This document shows positions 1 to 6,850 of a DNA stretch of 19,214 nt, piece after piece. The notes under the pieces are model-generated. The model made no database searches. It saw only the letters and a program-made list of their open reading frames with translations, and was not told the origin of the DNA. This DNA comes from Chloroflexota bacterium (GTDB taxonomy: Bacteria > Chloroflexota > Limnocylindria > P2-11E): NCBI GenBank assembly GCA_005889445.1, contig VBGS01000084.1, forward strand, positions 1 to 19,214, read 5' to 3'. Made by a program: the position numbers and the translations under genes. Numbering within the stretch: position 1 is the stretch's first letter; the number at the start of each line of letters is the position of its first letter.

Positions 1-592
1 CCGCGATCTCCTTGACCGGGTTGACCGTGCCAAGCCCATTCGAGGTGTGCGTGATCGCGAGCAGCTTCGCGCCCTTGCGCAGCTCCGCGGAAAGCTGGTC
101 CCGCCGCAGGCGACCCTCATCGTCGATGTCGACGACGGCGATCTCCGCGCCGATCTCCGCCGCGAGCTGCTGCCATGGGACGAAATCGGAGTGATGCTCG
201 AGCACCGTGGTCACGATGCGATCGCCGCGCTTCAGGTTGTCGCGGCCCCAGGCGTACGCCACCAGGTTCACGCCCTCGGTCGCGTTGCGCACGAAGATCA
301 CCTCGCGCTCGCTCGGCGCGTTGATCAGGCGCGCGACCTTCGCGCGCGCTTCTTCGAACACCGCGGTGGTGCGCTCGCTGAGCTCGTAGACGCCGCGGTG
401 GATGTTGGCGTTGTGCTCTTCGAAGACGCGCGACATGGCATCGATGACCTGCCGCGGCTTCTGGCTCGTCGCCGCGTTATCCAGGTACACGAGGTTCTTT
501 CCACGGACCTTCTGCGAGAGGATCGGAAAGTCCGCGCGGATCCGCTCGACCGCGAGCGGCGAAGCCGGCGCGCTCTTGACGCTGACGGCCAT
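1..592 (-). CDS. sufS: Cysteine desulfurase SufS (N-terminal part, runs off the left edge)
   Basis: PLP enzyme that takes sulfur from L-cysteine as a persulfide and feeds it to the cytosolic SUF iron-sulfur assembly machine. About 197 N-terminal residues are present. The rest, including the PLP-binding lysine and the active-site cysteine, lies outside the window. Visible SufS/CsdA signatures are YLDNAATSQKP near residue 35, NIHRGVYELSERTT near 63, FVRNATEGVNLVAYAWG near 100, and TTVLEHHSDFVPWQ, which carries the His that stacks on PLP. ITHTSN follows near the end. The ATG is at 592 and shares its first base with the sufC stop (TGATG), so translation is probably coupled to sufC. Family assignment is secure. 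The choice of SufS over CsdA rests on its sufC neighbour. Confidence 0.95.
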   Translation of the reverse strand, partial: MAVSVKSAPASPLAVERIRADFPILSQKVRGKNLVYLDNAATSQKPRQVIDAMSRVFEEHNANIHRGVYELSERTTAVFEEARAKVARLINAPSEREVIFVRNATEGVNLVAYAWGRDNLKRGDRIVTTVLEHHSDFVPWQQLAAEIGAEIAVVDIDDEGRLRRDQLSAELRKGAKLLAITHTSNGLGTVNPVKEIA

Positions 593-1383
593 CAGGCGCG
601 CCCCGCGTAGAGAGCTTCGCGCACGAACTCGTAGCCCTTGGACTCGAGCTCGGCCGCGAGCTCGGGTCCGCCGGTGCGGACGATGCGCCCGTCGACGAGC
701 ACGTGAACGAAGTCGGGGTGCACGTAGCGAAGGATGCGCTCGTAGTGCGTGATCAGCAGGATGCCGACCTCGGGGCCGCGAAGCGCCTCGATCCCCTCGG
801 CCACCACTTTCAACGCGTCGATATCCAACCCCGAGTCGGTCTCGTCGAGGATCGCGAAGCGCGGCTGGAACATGTGCATCTGCAGGATCTCGAGGCGCTT
901 CTTCTCGCCGCCGGAGAATCCGTCGTTCACCGAGCGCGTGATGAACGAGTCGTCGACCTCGAGGAGCTTCATCTTCTCCCCAAGAAGCTTGCGGAACTGC
1001 GGGATCGGCATGTCGTTCTTCTTCAGCTCACCGGTGCCATCCGGCGAAGGCGCCGCGCGCCGCGCGTTGATCGCCGTTCGCAGGAAGTTCGCCACCGAGA
1101 CGCCCGGGATCGCCGATGGGTACTGGAACGCGAGGAAGACCCCGGCCCGGGCCCGGGCGTCGACCGGCAACGCGAGCAGATTGACGCCGTCGAGCAGGAC
1201 CGAGCCTCGCTCGATCTTGTACCTCGGGTGTCCCATGATCGCCAGCGACAGCGTGCTCTTGCCCGAGCCGTTCGGCCCCATGATCGCGTGGGCTTCGCCG
1301 CTGCGGACGACCAGGTCGATCCCGTTGAGGATCTTCTTGCCCTCCACGCTGACGTGAAGGTCGCGGATCTCGAGATCAGCCAC
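592..1383 (-). CDS. sufC: Fe-S cluster assembly ATPase SufC
   Basis: Cytosolic ABC-type ATPase without membrane domains. In the SUF system it works with the SufB/SufD scaffold to build Fe-S clusters. Length is 263 aa, normal for SufC. Visible motifs are Walker A GPNGSGKST, the SufC-type signature SGGEKKRLEILQM, Walker B FAILDETDSGLD and the H-loop LLITHYERIL. The GTG at 1383 (protein begins M-ADLEIRDLHV) is preferred because GAGGG lies about 9 nt upstream and the N-terminus matches the family. The GTG at 1392 has its purine run directly abutting the start. The start overlaps the end of the upstream Rrf2 gene by 8 nt and the stop overlaps the sufS ATG, so regulator, sufC and sufS form one operon. 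Oddly, neither sufB nor sufD lies between sufC and sufS. Confidence 0.96.
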   Translation of the reverse strand: MADLEIRDLHVSVEGKKILNGIDLVVRSGEAHAIMGPNGSGKSTLSLAIMGHPRYKIERGSVLLDGVNLLALPVDARARAGVFLAFQYPSAIPGVSVANFLRTAINARRAAPSPDGTGELKKNDMPIPQFRKLLGEKMKLLEVDDSFITRSVNDGFSGGEKKRLEILQMHMFQPRFAILDETDSGLDIDALKVVAEGIEALRGPEVGILLITHYERILRYVHPDFVHVLVDGRIVRTGGPELAAELESKGYEFVREALYAGRA

Positions 1384-1843
1384 TGCGTGCACCCTCGCGC
1401 CGAGTTGGGCGCGCGAGCTCGGCCAGGTTCATGCCGTCGAGCGCGCTCGCGATGCTCGTCTGCAGCCGCAGCCAGACCGCGCGGGTCCCGCAGTCCTGCT
1501 CGCGAACGCAGTTCAGGACCGGATCGCCCTCGGCCGTGCAGATCTGGGGCTCGATCGGTCCCTCCAGCGCGCGCACAACGTCGCCCGCGGTGATCGCGCG
1601 CGGCTCGCGCGCCAGGATGTAGCCGCCGCCCGCGCCGCGCTTCCCGTTCACCAGTCCGGCCTTGCGCAGCGCCGCGACGAGCTGCTCGAGGTACGCCTCG
1701 GGAAGGTCCTCGCGCTCGGCGACGGCGTGAAGCGACACGGTCCCCTGACCCCAGTGGCGAGCGAGATCGACCATGAGCCGCATCCCGTATTCGCCGCGGG
1801 TGGAGACGTGGAAAGCCGTAGGCGGACTTGGATTTCCGAGCAC
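1376..1843 (-). CDS. Rrf2-family transcriptional regulator with three Cys (SufR/IscR-like)
   Basis: Winged-helix DNA-binding regulator, probably sensing Fe-S status and controlling the suf genes it precedes. About 155 aa from a GTG at 1843. The N-terminal HVSTRGEYGMRLMVDLA is the typical Rrf2 start. The recognition region LPEAYLEQLVAALRKAGLV and wing RGAGGGYILAREP follow. Cysteines at about residues 102, 112 and 118 are spaced C-x9-C-x5-C, similar to the cluster-ligating triads of IscR and NsrR. The reading frame stays open far upstream, but that part is not family-like. The GTG at 1843 is the only common start close before the conserved N-terminus. It lacks a clear Shine-Dalgarno and may be nearly leaderless, because a TAGAAT box ends 10 nt before it. 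The gene overlaps sufC by 8 nt. Family is sure; exact start and cluster type are inferred. Confidence 0.9.
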   Translation of the reverse strand: MLGNPSPPTAFHVSTRGEYGMRLMVDLARHWGQGTVSLHAVAEREDLPEAYLEQLVAALRKAGLVNGKRGAGGGYILAREPRAITAGDVVRALEGPIEPQICTAEGDPVLNCVREQDCGTRAVWLRLQTSIASALDGMNLAELARPTRREGARSG

Positions 1844-1854
1844 TTCACTCGGAA
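1834..1854. promoter_or_regulatory. Perfect 7-bp palindrome, candidate Rrf2 operator
   Basis: TTCCGAG (1834-1840) and CTCGGAA (1848-1854) are perfect inverted repeats with a 7-bp spacer. Reading on the minus strand, the right arm abuts a TAGAAT hexamer (1859-1854) that resembles a -10 box. The palindrome would therefore cover the transcription start and the GTG of the Rrf2 gene. This is a good location for autorepression. It does not match a known IscR or SufR consensus closely enough to name the binding protein. Confidence 0.5.
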
Positions 1855-1859
1855 TTCTA
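1854..1859 (-). promoter_or_regulatory. Candidate -10 box for the Rrf2-sufCS operon
   Basis: The minus strand reads TAGAAT, 5 of 6 matches to TATAAT. It would place the transcript start a few bases before the GTG at 1843, giving an almost leaderless mRNA. No convincing -35 hexamer is seen at 16-18 bp, so an activator or relaxed -35 would be needed. Confidence 0.35.
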
Positions 1860-1868
1860 TTCCCCTTC

Positions 1869-1886
1869 GCCCTTCGAGAGAAGGGC
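1869..1886. repeat. Inverted repeat (7-bp stem, GAGA loop) in the divergent intergenic region
   Basis: GCCCTTC (1869-1875) and GAAGGGC (1880-1886) flank a GAGA tetraloop between the divergent Rrf2 and yjjX-like genes. On the plus strand it would lie in the leader of the triphosphatase gene. It could be a leader stem-loop or a protein-binding dyad. There is no T-run, so it is not a classical terminator. Confidence 0.45.
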
Positions 1887-1915
1887 CGTCGGATGGTTCC
1901 TGTCATCGTCGCTCC

Positions 1916-2461
1916 GTGCCTCTTCCGTTCCGTCGCGCCGCGGTCGGCTCGACCAACCCCGCCAAGGTCGAGGCGGTGAGGCGCTCGCTGGCTCGCCTTG
2001 CGCCCGAGTGTGCCCTCGAGCCGGTGGACGCGCCCAGCGGCGTTGCGGCGATGCCGCTGTCCGACGAGGAGCTTCGCGCAGGAGCGCTCGGCCGCGCCCA
2101 CGCGGCTTTGGAGCGGACCGACGCGGAGATCGCCTTCGGGCTCGAGGGTGGGGCGATCCTCGACGGCGGACGTGCCTGGCTCACCGGACACGTCGTGGCG
2201 CTGACGCGTGACGGTCGCATCGGCGAGGCTGCCTGGGGTCGGATGCTGCTGCCGCCGGGGGTTGTCCCGCGCCTTCGCGCCGGCGAGGAGCTCGGCGACG
2301 TGATCGACGATCTCTTCGGCAGGAAGGAGTCGAAGCGTCAGACGGGCGCGATCGGCCTGCTCACCGAGAACGCGGTCACACGGACGGATGCCTTCGCCGA
2401 CCTCGTCGCGATGGCGTGCGCGCCGTTCGTGCATCCGCATCTGTACGGCGACGGGTCTTGA
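1916..2461 (+). CDS. yjjX: Inosine/xanthosine triphosphatase (YjjX / DUF84 family)
   Basis: Cytosolic house-cleaning NTPase expected to hydrolyse non-canonical ITP and XTP so that they are not incorporated into nucleic acids. Length is 181 aa from a GTG at 1916, close to E. coli YjjX. Family features are the N-terminal nucleotide-binding segment VGSTNPAKVEAVRRSL, the central GLEGG, and the C-terminal block GRKESKRQTGAIGLLTENAV followed by TRTDAFADLVAMACAPF. The frame is open further upstream, but that part is antisense to the Rrf2 gene and has no family resemblance. The GTG leaves just the usual few residues before GSTNPAK. No Shine-Dalgarno is obvious, so the start is less certain than the identity. 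It is the only plus-strand gene here, divergent from Rrf2 and convergent with the CPBP gene (12-bp gap). Confidence 0.88.
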   Translation: MPLPFRRAAVGSTNPAKVEAVRRSLARLAPECALEPVDAPSGVAAMPLSDEELRAGALGRAHAALERTDAEIAFGLEGGAILDGGRAWLTGHVVALTRDGRIGEAAWGRMLLPPGVVPRLRAGEELGDVIDDLFGRKESKRQTGAIGLLTENAVTRTDAFADLVAMACAPFVHPHLYGDGS

Positions 2462-2473
2462 GCGACCGTTAGA

Positions 2474-3367
2474 TCAGGACAACGGCACGGGCGCCGGCAC
2501 TGGGATGGCGACCCGCTGAGCTCCGGGGATCGCTTCGTGGTACCCGAGCCTGCCCCGCGTGATCAGCAGGACCGCTATGGCCACGATCGCCAGGCCGAAG
2601 TAGAGAAGGCGTCCGTCCACGTCTGGATAGAAGCCCGTAAGGATCGCGGCCGACGCGGTCGTATCGAGCGAAGCGTGCGCGAGCGCCACCACTGGGAGAG
2701 ACCCGCCCGTCGAGTTGAAGATCCACGTGACGATGAGCCGCACCGGAACCGAGAAGAGCAGCAGCAGATAGAAGACGTATTCCGGCACTTCCGATGGAGC
2801 GAGGCGACCCGAGTCGGTTATCCCGCCGCTGATGAAGAGCAGCGGAATGTGTCCGAGCCCGAAGAGCGGCGCGACCATCAGGCTTGCGAATACCGGCCCA
2901 AAGCGTTTCTGCCAGCGTGCGGTCAGGAACGCCATCCAACCGGTCTCCTCCCAGATCGAGATGAGAACGGCGATGAGAACGAGATTGATCAGGTAGGTCG
3001 GAAGGAACTGCGGAAGCTTCGCCGCAAAGGCGCTCAGGGTAGCCGGGCCCTGGACCACGGCAGCCCCGACGAGCAGGAGCAGCGGAGCCCCGAACAGCGC
3101 CAGGAGGTACCACTGAGGACCGGTGCGCCACGTGAAGTACCGCCGGCGAAGATCGCGAACTGCGTCCTTGCCGTCGGCGATCCGCGTGATCAGGAACGCC
3201 CCACCGGCGAGGGCGATGAGCGACAAAAGCAGGATCGACGGCTGCGCGGGGATCTCGACCGGTATGAGCCCGAAACCGAGCGTCCCCAGCAGGGCGGGCA
3301 GAAAGAGGATCCAGCTCACCACGTAGAAGAACGCGAGGAATGCGCCGCCTGGATGTTTGGCGATCAC
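2474..3367 (-). CDS. CPBP-family intramembrane metalloprotease (CAAX protease / bacteriocin-processing type)
   Basis: Polytopic membrane protein of 297 aa with about seven to eight hydrophobic segments. It carries the CPBP (Abi/Rce1-like) motifs: EETGW with Glu140 and Glu141, FGLGH ending in His173, and HASLD beginning at His231. These residues form the glutamate/histidine active site inside the membrane in the family. In the usual EExxxR motif the Arg is replaced by Met145 here (EETGWM). The GTG at 3367 is chosen because GAGAGAGGGG precedes it at good spacing and the protein begins just before the first membrane helix. The frame runs further upstream but into unlike sequence. It follows the ABC exporter by 76 nt on the same strand and may be co-transcribed. 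Substrate unknown; processing or immunity roles are guesses from the family. Confidence 0.85.
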   Translation of the reverse strand: MIAKHPGGAFLAFFYVVSWILFLPALLGTLGFGLIPVEIPAQPSILLLSLIALAGGAFLITRIADGKDAVRDLRRRYFTWRTGPQWYLLALFGAPLLLLVGAAVVQGPATLSAFAAKLPQFLPTYLINLVLIAVLISIWEETGWMAFLTARWQKRFGPVFASLMVAPLFGLGHIPLLFISGGITDSGRLAPSEVPEYVFYLLLLFSVPVRLIVTWIFNSTGGSLPVVALAHASLDTTASAAILTGFYPDVDGRLLYFGLAIVAIAVLLITRGRLGYHEAIPGAQRVAIPVPAPVPLS

Positions 3368-3385
3368 GGAGGGCCCCTCTCTCAC

Positions 3386-3402
3386 GGCCGACCCCGTCGG
3401 CC
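3386..3402. repeat. Intercistronic stem-loop between ABC exporter and CPBP gene
   Basis: GGCCGAC and GTCGGCC form a perfect 7-bp stem with a 3-nt loop, lying 18 nt upstream of the CPBP GTG on the minus-strand transcript. No T-run follows, so it is more likely an mRNA-processing or translation-modulating element than a terminator. Confidence 0.45.
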
Positions 3403-3443
3403 TCCAACTGACAGTACGCCGAGCGCGAAGGACACAGGCGCGA

Positions 3444-5321
3444 CTAGCCGGGACCGAACCGCCGTACGCGCACATTGCCCGCGAGCTCGGGCTGGAGCTC
3501 GGGCGGCGCCGGCTCGATCGTCGCCTGATCGACGAACTTCCGCGTGTACAGACGGTGATACAGGCCGCTCTTGAGCAGCAGCTCGCTGTGCGTCCCCTCC
3601 TCGACGATCCGGCCGCGGTCGAGCACCAGGATGCGGTCGGCGCGCTCCACGGTCGAAAGGCGGTGCGCGATCACGATCGTCGTGCGGCCACGCATCAGCC
3701 GGTCGAGGGCCTGCTGCACCAGGAACTCGCTTTCGTTGTCGAGCGAGCTGGTCGCCTCGTCGAGCAGGAGGATGCGGGCGTCGCGGAGGATCGCGCGCGC
3801 GATCGCGACACGCTGTCGCTGCCCCACCGAGAGGCGCACGCCGCGCTCGCCGACGATGGTCTCCAGCCCGTTCGGCATCCTCGCGATGAACTCCGTCGCG
3901 TTCGCGGCCTGCGCCGCGGCCTCGATCTCCGCGGCGGTGGCGTCCAGCCGCCCGTAGCGGATGTTCTCGCGGATCGTGTCACCGAACAGGATCGGCTCCT
4001 GCGGCACGAACGCGATCTGCTCCCGGAGGGACCGGATCGTGACGTCCCGGATGTCCCGTCCATCGACGGCGATGCGACCGGCGGTCGGATCGTAGAAACG
4101 GCCGACCAGGTTCACCATGGTCGTCTTGCCCGCGCCCGATGGCCCCACCAGAGCGGTGGTCTGCGCCTCCGCGAACCGGGTCGAAAGACCATCGAAGACG
4201 GCGGCTCCTTCGCCGTACCGGAACGAGACGTCCTCGAACGCGATCTCGCCGCGGACCGGACCGAGCGCCGTCGCGCCGGGAAGGTCCTTCACCTCGGGGT
4301 CCGTGTCGAGCAGCGCGAAGATCCGATCCGCCGCGCCGAACGCCTGCTGGATCTGCGTCCACTGGCCGGCGAGCCCGCCGATCGGTCCGGCGACCATGCC
4401 CATGTAGAGGAGGAACGCGACGAGCTCCCCGGCGGTGATCTCCCCTGCCGCGACCTGATGGCCGCCATACCAGAGCACCACGATCGACGACGCGAATCCG
4501 AGGAAGCCGATCGCCGGGAACATGATCGAGCCGATACGCGAGCGTTCGATGCTCTTTTGGAACATGACCATGAGCTTCTCGTGGAAACGCTTGGCCTCGT
4601 ACTCCTCGCGCGTGAAGGCCTGGACCACGCGGACCTCGGCGATGGCCTCCTGCAGCACGCCGACCGCCTCGCCCTGCGCGTCCTGCGCGGCGCGGGACAC
4701 GTCGCGGATGCGGCGGCCGAGGTACTGGCCGATGAGGCCGATGGGCGGCGCCACGACCAACGTGAGCAGCGCGAGGCGCCAGTTCATGACGAAGATGACC
4801 GCGACGCCGCCTACCAGCGTCAGCACCTGTCCGAGGACCTGGATGATCGTTTGCGTGACGATCCCGTGCACCAGCGTGGCGTCGCTGGTCACGTGGGACA
4901 TGAGGTCGCCCGTCTTGCGCTGATTGAAGAAGGAGAGCGAGAGCGACTGCAGGTGCATGACGATCGCCATCCGCAGATCGAAGATGACCTTCTCTCCGGT
5001 CCATGCCATGACGAACGAGCGCACGCCGTCCAGCGCCGCCCGCACCAGGAGCACCACGATCAGAACGACGACGAGCGAGTCGAGGAGGCCCGGCTCCTTC
5101 AGACCGAGATCGAGGACCTGCCGGACGACCTGCGGCCAGACCAGTCCGAGCGCGGTCGAGATCACGAGCAGCACAGCGGCCAGCGCGAGATTCCAGCGGT
5201 ACGGCCGGACGAAGCGCAGCAGGCGCCGATACACGGCGATCGACGGACGCTTCTTGTCGCCGTTCCCGCGCGACCCCCACATGAACATGTGAGCGCCGCC
5301 CCCGCCCATGCCGATCATCAT
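3444..5321 (-). CDS. ABC exporter half-transporter (fused membrane domain and ATPase, multidrug/lipid type)
   Basis: 625-aa protein of the type I exporter family (MsbA/LmrA/BmrA-like), expected to dimerise in the cytoplasmic membrane and export lipids, drugs or peptides. The membrane domain covers about residues 40-320 with six helices, then the nucleotide-binding domain. Walker A GPSGAGKT is at 393-400, the Q-loop FVPQEP near 440, and Walker B ILLLDEATSSLD near 517. The H-loop is IAHRLST (His553). The ABC signature reads LSVGQ (497-501) instead of LSGGQ, a common variant. The N-terminus before residue 20 is rich in Met and Gly. Tandem ATGs at 5321 and 5318 follow AGGA closely, and an ATG at 5309 has it 12 nt upstream, so the start is uncertain by a few codons. 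A lone half-transporter suggests a homodimer. Substrate not deducible. Confidence 0.93.
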   Translation of the reverse strand: MMIGMGGGGAHMFMWGSRGNGDKKRPSIAVYRRLLRFVRPYRWNLALAAVLLVISTALGLVWPQVVRQVLDLGLKEPGLLDSLVVVLIVVLLVRAALDGVRSFVMAWTGEKVIFDLRMAIVMHLQSLSLSFFNQRKTGDLMSHVTSDATLVHGIVTQTIIQVLGQVLTLVGGVAVIFVMNWRLALLTLVVAPPIGLIGQYLGRRIRDVSRAAQDAQGEAVGVLQEAIAEVRVVQAFTREEYEAKRFHEKLMVMFQKSIERSRIGSIMFPAIGFLGFASSIVVLWYGGHQVAAGEITAGELVAFLLYMGMVAGPIGGLAGQWTQIQQAFGAADRIFALLDTDPEVKDLPGATALGPVRGEIAFEDVSFRYGEGAAVFDGLSTRFAEAQTTALVGPSGAGKTTMVNLVGRFYDPTAGRIAVDGRDIRDVTIRSLREQIAFVPQEPILFGDTIRENIRYGRLDATAAEIEAAAQAANATEFIARMPNGLETIVGERGVRLSVGQRQRVAIARAILRDARILLLDEATSSLDNESEFLVQQALDRLMRGRTTIVIAHRLSTVERADRILVLDRGRIVEEGTHSELLLKSGLYHRLYTRKFVDQATIEPAPPELQPELAGNVRVRRFGPG

Positions 5322-5354
5322 TCCTAGAACGCTAAGCCATCGGCGCCCGACCCC

Positions 5355-6845
5355 TCAGGGTTTGAACCAGAGCGTGATGAACGACGCATTCGGCTGCGCC
5401 GTGTAGCCAGAGATCCGGGCCGAGACCGCGCTCGCGCGATCGACGTAGAGCAGCGGGATCCGGCTCACCTCGGTGCGGGTGAGCTTCGAGACCTGCTTGT
5501 AGAGCTCGGCCCGTTTGGAGGGATCGGCTTCAGCGCGTGCCCTGCGGAGCAGCCCGCTCACCAGCGATGGGTCCTGTGCGCTCTCCGCACCGTAGAGCGG
5601 CCAGAAGATGTCATCGGGATCGAGTCCCACCGCCGTGGTCTCGAGGGTGAGCGCCGCTTTCGAGGAACGCAGCGTCGCGGGATCCGCCGCGCGCAGCCGC
5701 GCGATCACGCCAATCTTTCCCAGATCCGCGGCCAGCGATTGCGCGACCCGCTGCGGGTCCGGGTACGCGGGAGTCGCGAACGCGGGATAGGCGAGATCGA
5801 CCGAGAAGGGGACCACGATGTGGGCATCGCTCAGCAGGCGCTTCGCCGCGGTGACGTCGAACGGCGCGAACTCGACCACGCTGTCGTCGTAGCCGAGCGT
5901 GCCGGCAGGCAGCAGTTGCGCCGCGCTCCGCGAAAAGCCGAAGTACATCGCCGACAGCGCGCTCCGGTCTATCGCCATCGCGACCGCCCGGCGGGCGTCG
6001 ATCCGGTCGAGCGGTGACGCCGCTGTGTCGATCCCCAGCGATGCGACCGCGGCGCCGAGCGGCGCGACGACGAGGTTGGGGTCACTTCGGGCGGTCGTCG
6101 CCTGCGCCACAGGCAGATCGAGCGCTAGGTCGGCGCGGCCGGCCCGCACCTCGGCAAGTCGCGCGGCGGCGTCCCGCACCGGCCGCAATACCACGGCGTC
6201 GAGGTAGGGCAGCGTGCGGCCTGTCGGGGTGCGCTGCCAGTAGGCCTCGTTGCGGCGCAGCGAGAGCGAACCGTCGGGTGCGATCGCGGTCGGCCCGGCG
6301 ACGAACGGTCCGGTCCCGGAGTCCCCATGCGCGATCGCGGCGGCGGGCGCGGCCAGGTGCGCAAGGAACGGTCCGAACGGGGTCCGGAGCTCGAAGCGCA
6401 CGGTCGATTCGTCCAGGGCGACGACGCGCGCGATCAGCGAAGGCTCGTCGAACATCGCGCGGTACGCGCGAGTGCCGACACCCCGCTGGAAGCTGGCGAC
6501 GACCGTCGCGGCGTCGAGCGGAGTGCCGTCGGTAAAGCGGATCCCCCCGCGGATCGCGAACGACCAGCCCTGCCCATCGTTCGCCATCTGCCAGGACGAA
6601 GCCAGGCCAGGCCCGAACGTGCCGCTCGCCGGATCGATGCTCACGAGCGTCTCGAACATCTGGCGGGTCGCGACGCTGGACGCAGCGTCCGCGTCCCACG
6701 GATCGAGGCTGGTCACCTCGGCCGGAATGGCCACCCGCAGCGTGCCACCGGCGGCGACGACGCTTGGCGCTGGCGTCGCGGCAGTCGGTGCGGCGACACA
6801 CGACACCATCAGAAGCGCAAGGAGCAGCGCGGGCGTGACCCGCAT
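5355..6845 (-). CDS. Family-5 extracellular solute-binding lipoprotein (peptide/nickel type), SBP1
   Basis: Binding protein of the SBP_bac_5 family, anchored outside the cytoplasmic membrane, presenting peptides or similar solutes to an Opp/Dpp permease. Length 496 aa from an ATG at 6845. A short hydrophobic signal ends in LMVSC, with Cys16 as the probable lipid-anchored residue. The mature N-terminus GGTLRVAIPAEVTSLDPWDA is typical of the family. The core IRFTDGTPLDAATVVASFQR and the later DARRAVAMAIDRSAL block also fit. The frame is open far upstream, overlapping the permease gene, but only the ATG at 6845 gives a signal peptide. It starts 5 nt after the stop of the DppC-type permease, so it is the last gene of that operon. 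Its position after the permeases and its divergence from the other binding proteins suggest a different substrate or an auxiliary receptor. Confidence 0.9.
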   Translation of the reverse strand: MRVTPALLLALLMVSCVAAPTAATPAPSVVAAGGTLRVAIPAEVTSLDPWDADAASSVATRQMFETLVSIDPASGTFGPGLASSWQMANDGQGWSFAIRGGIRFTDGTPLDAATVVASFQRGVGTRAYRAMFDEPSLIARVVALDESTVRFELRTPFGPFLAHLAAPAAAIAHGDSGTGPFVAGPTAIAPDGSLSLRRNEAYWQRTPTGRTLPYLDAVVLRPVRDAAARLAEVRAGRADLALDLPVAQATTARSDPNLVVAPLGAAVASLGIDTAASPLDRIDARRAVAMAIDRSALSAMYFGFSRSAAQLLPAGTLGYDDSVVEFAPFDVTAAKRLLSDAHIVVPFSVDLAYPAFATPAYPDPQRVAQSLAADLGKIGVIARLRAADPATLRSSKAALTLETTAVGLDPDDIFWPLYGAESAQDPSLVSGLLRRARAEADPSKRAELYKQVSKLTRTEVSRIPLLYVDRASAVSARISGYTAQPNASFITLWFKP

Positions 6846-6850
6846 CGCGG

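Noticed and set aside
1843..2440. N-terminal extension of the Rrf2 open frame by about 200 codons
   Set aside because: The extension is antisense to the yjjX-like gene and has no family resemblance; the Rrf2 fold begins at about 1810.
3368..3443. Small peptide precursor gene between the ABC exporter and CPBP protease
   Set aside because: 76 nt is too short and no start with ribosome-binding site and open frame is visible; it holds only a hairpin and a Shine-Dalgarno.
3357..5327. Long plus-strand open frame of 656 codons
   Set aside because: It is antisense to the ABC exporter, whose full set of ATPase motifs is on the minus strand. Its translation is Asp/Arg/His-rich and has no domains, as expected for a shadow frame in high-GC DNA.
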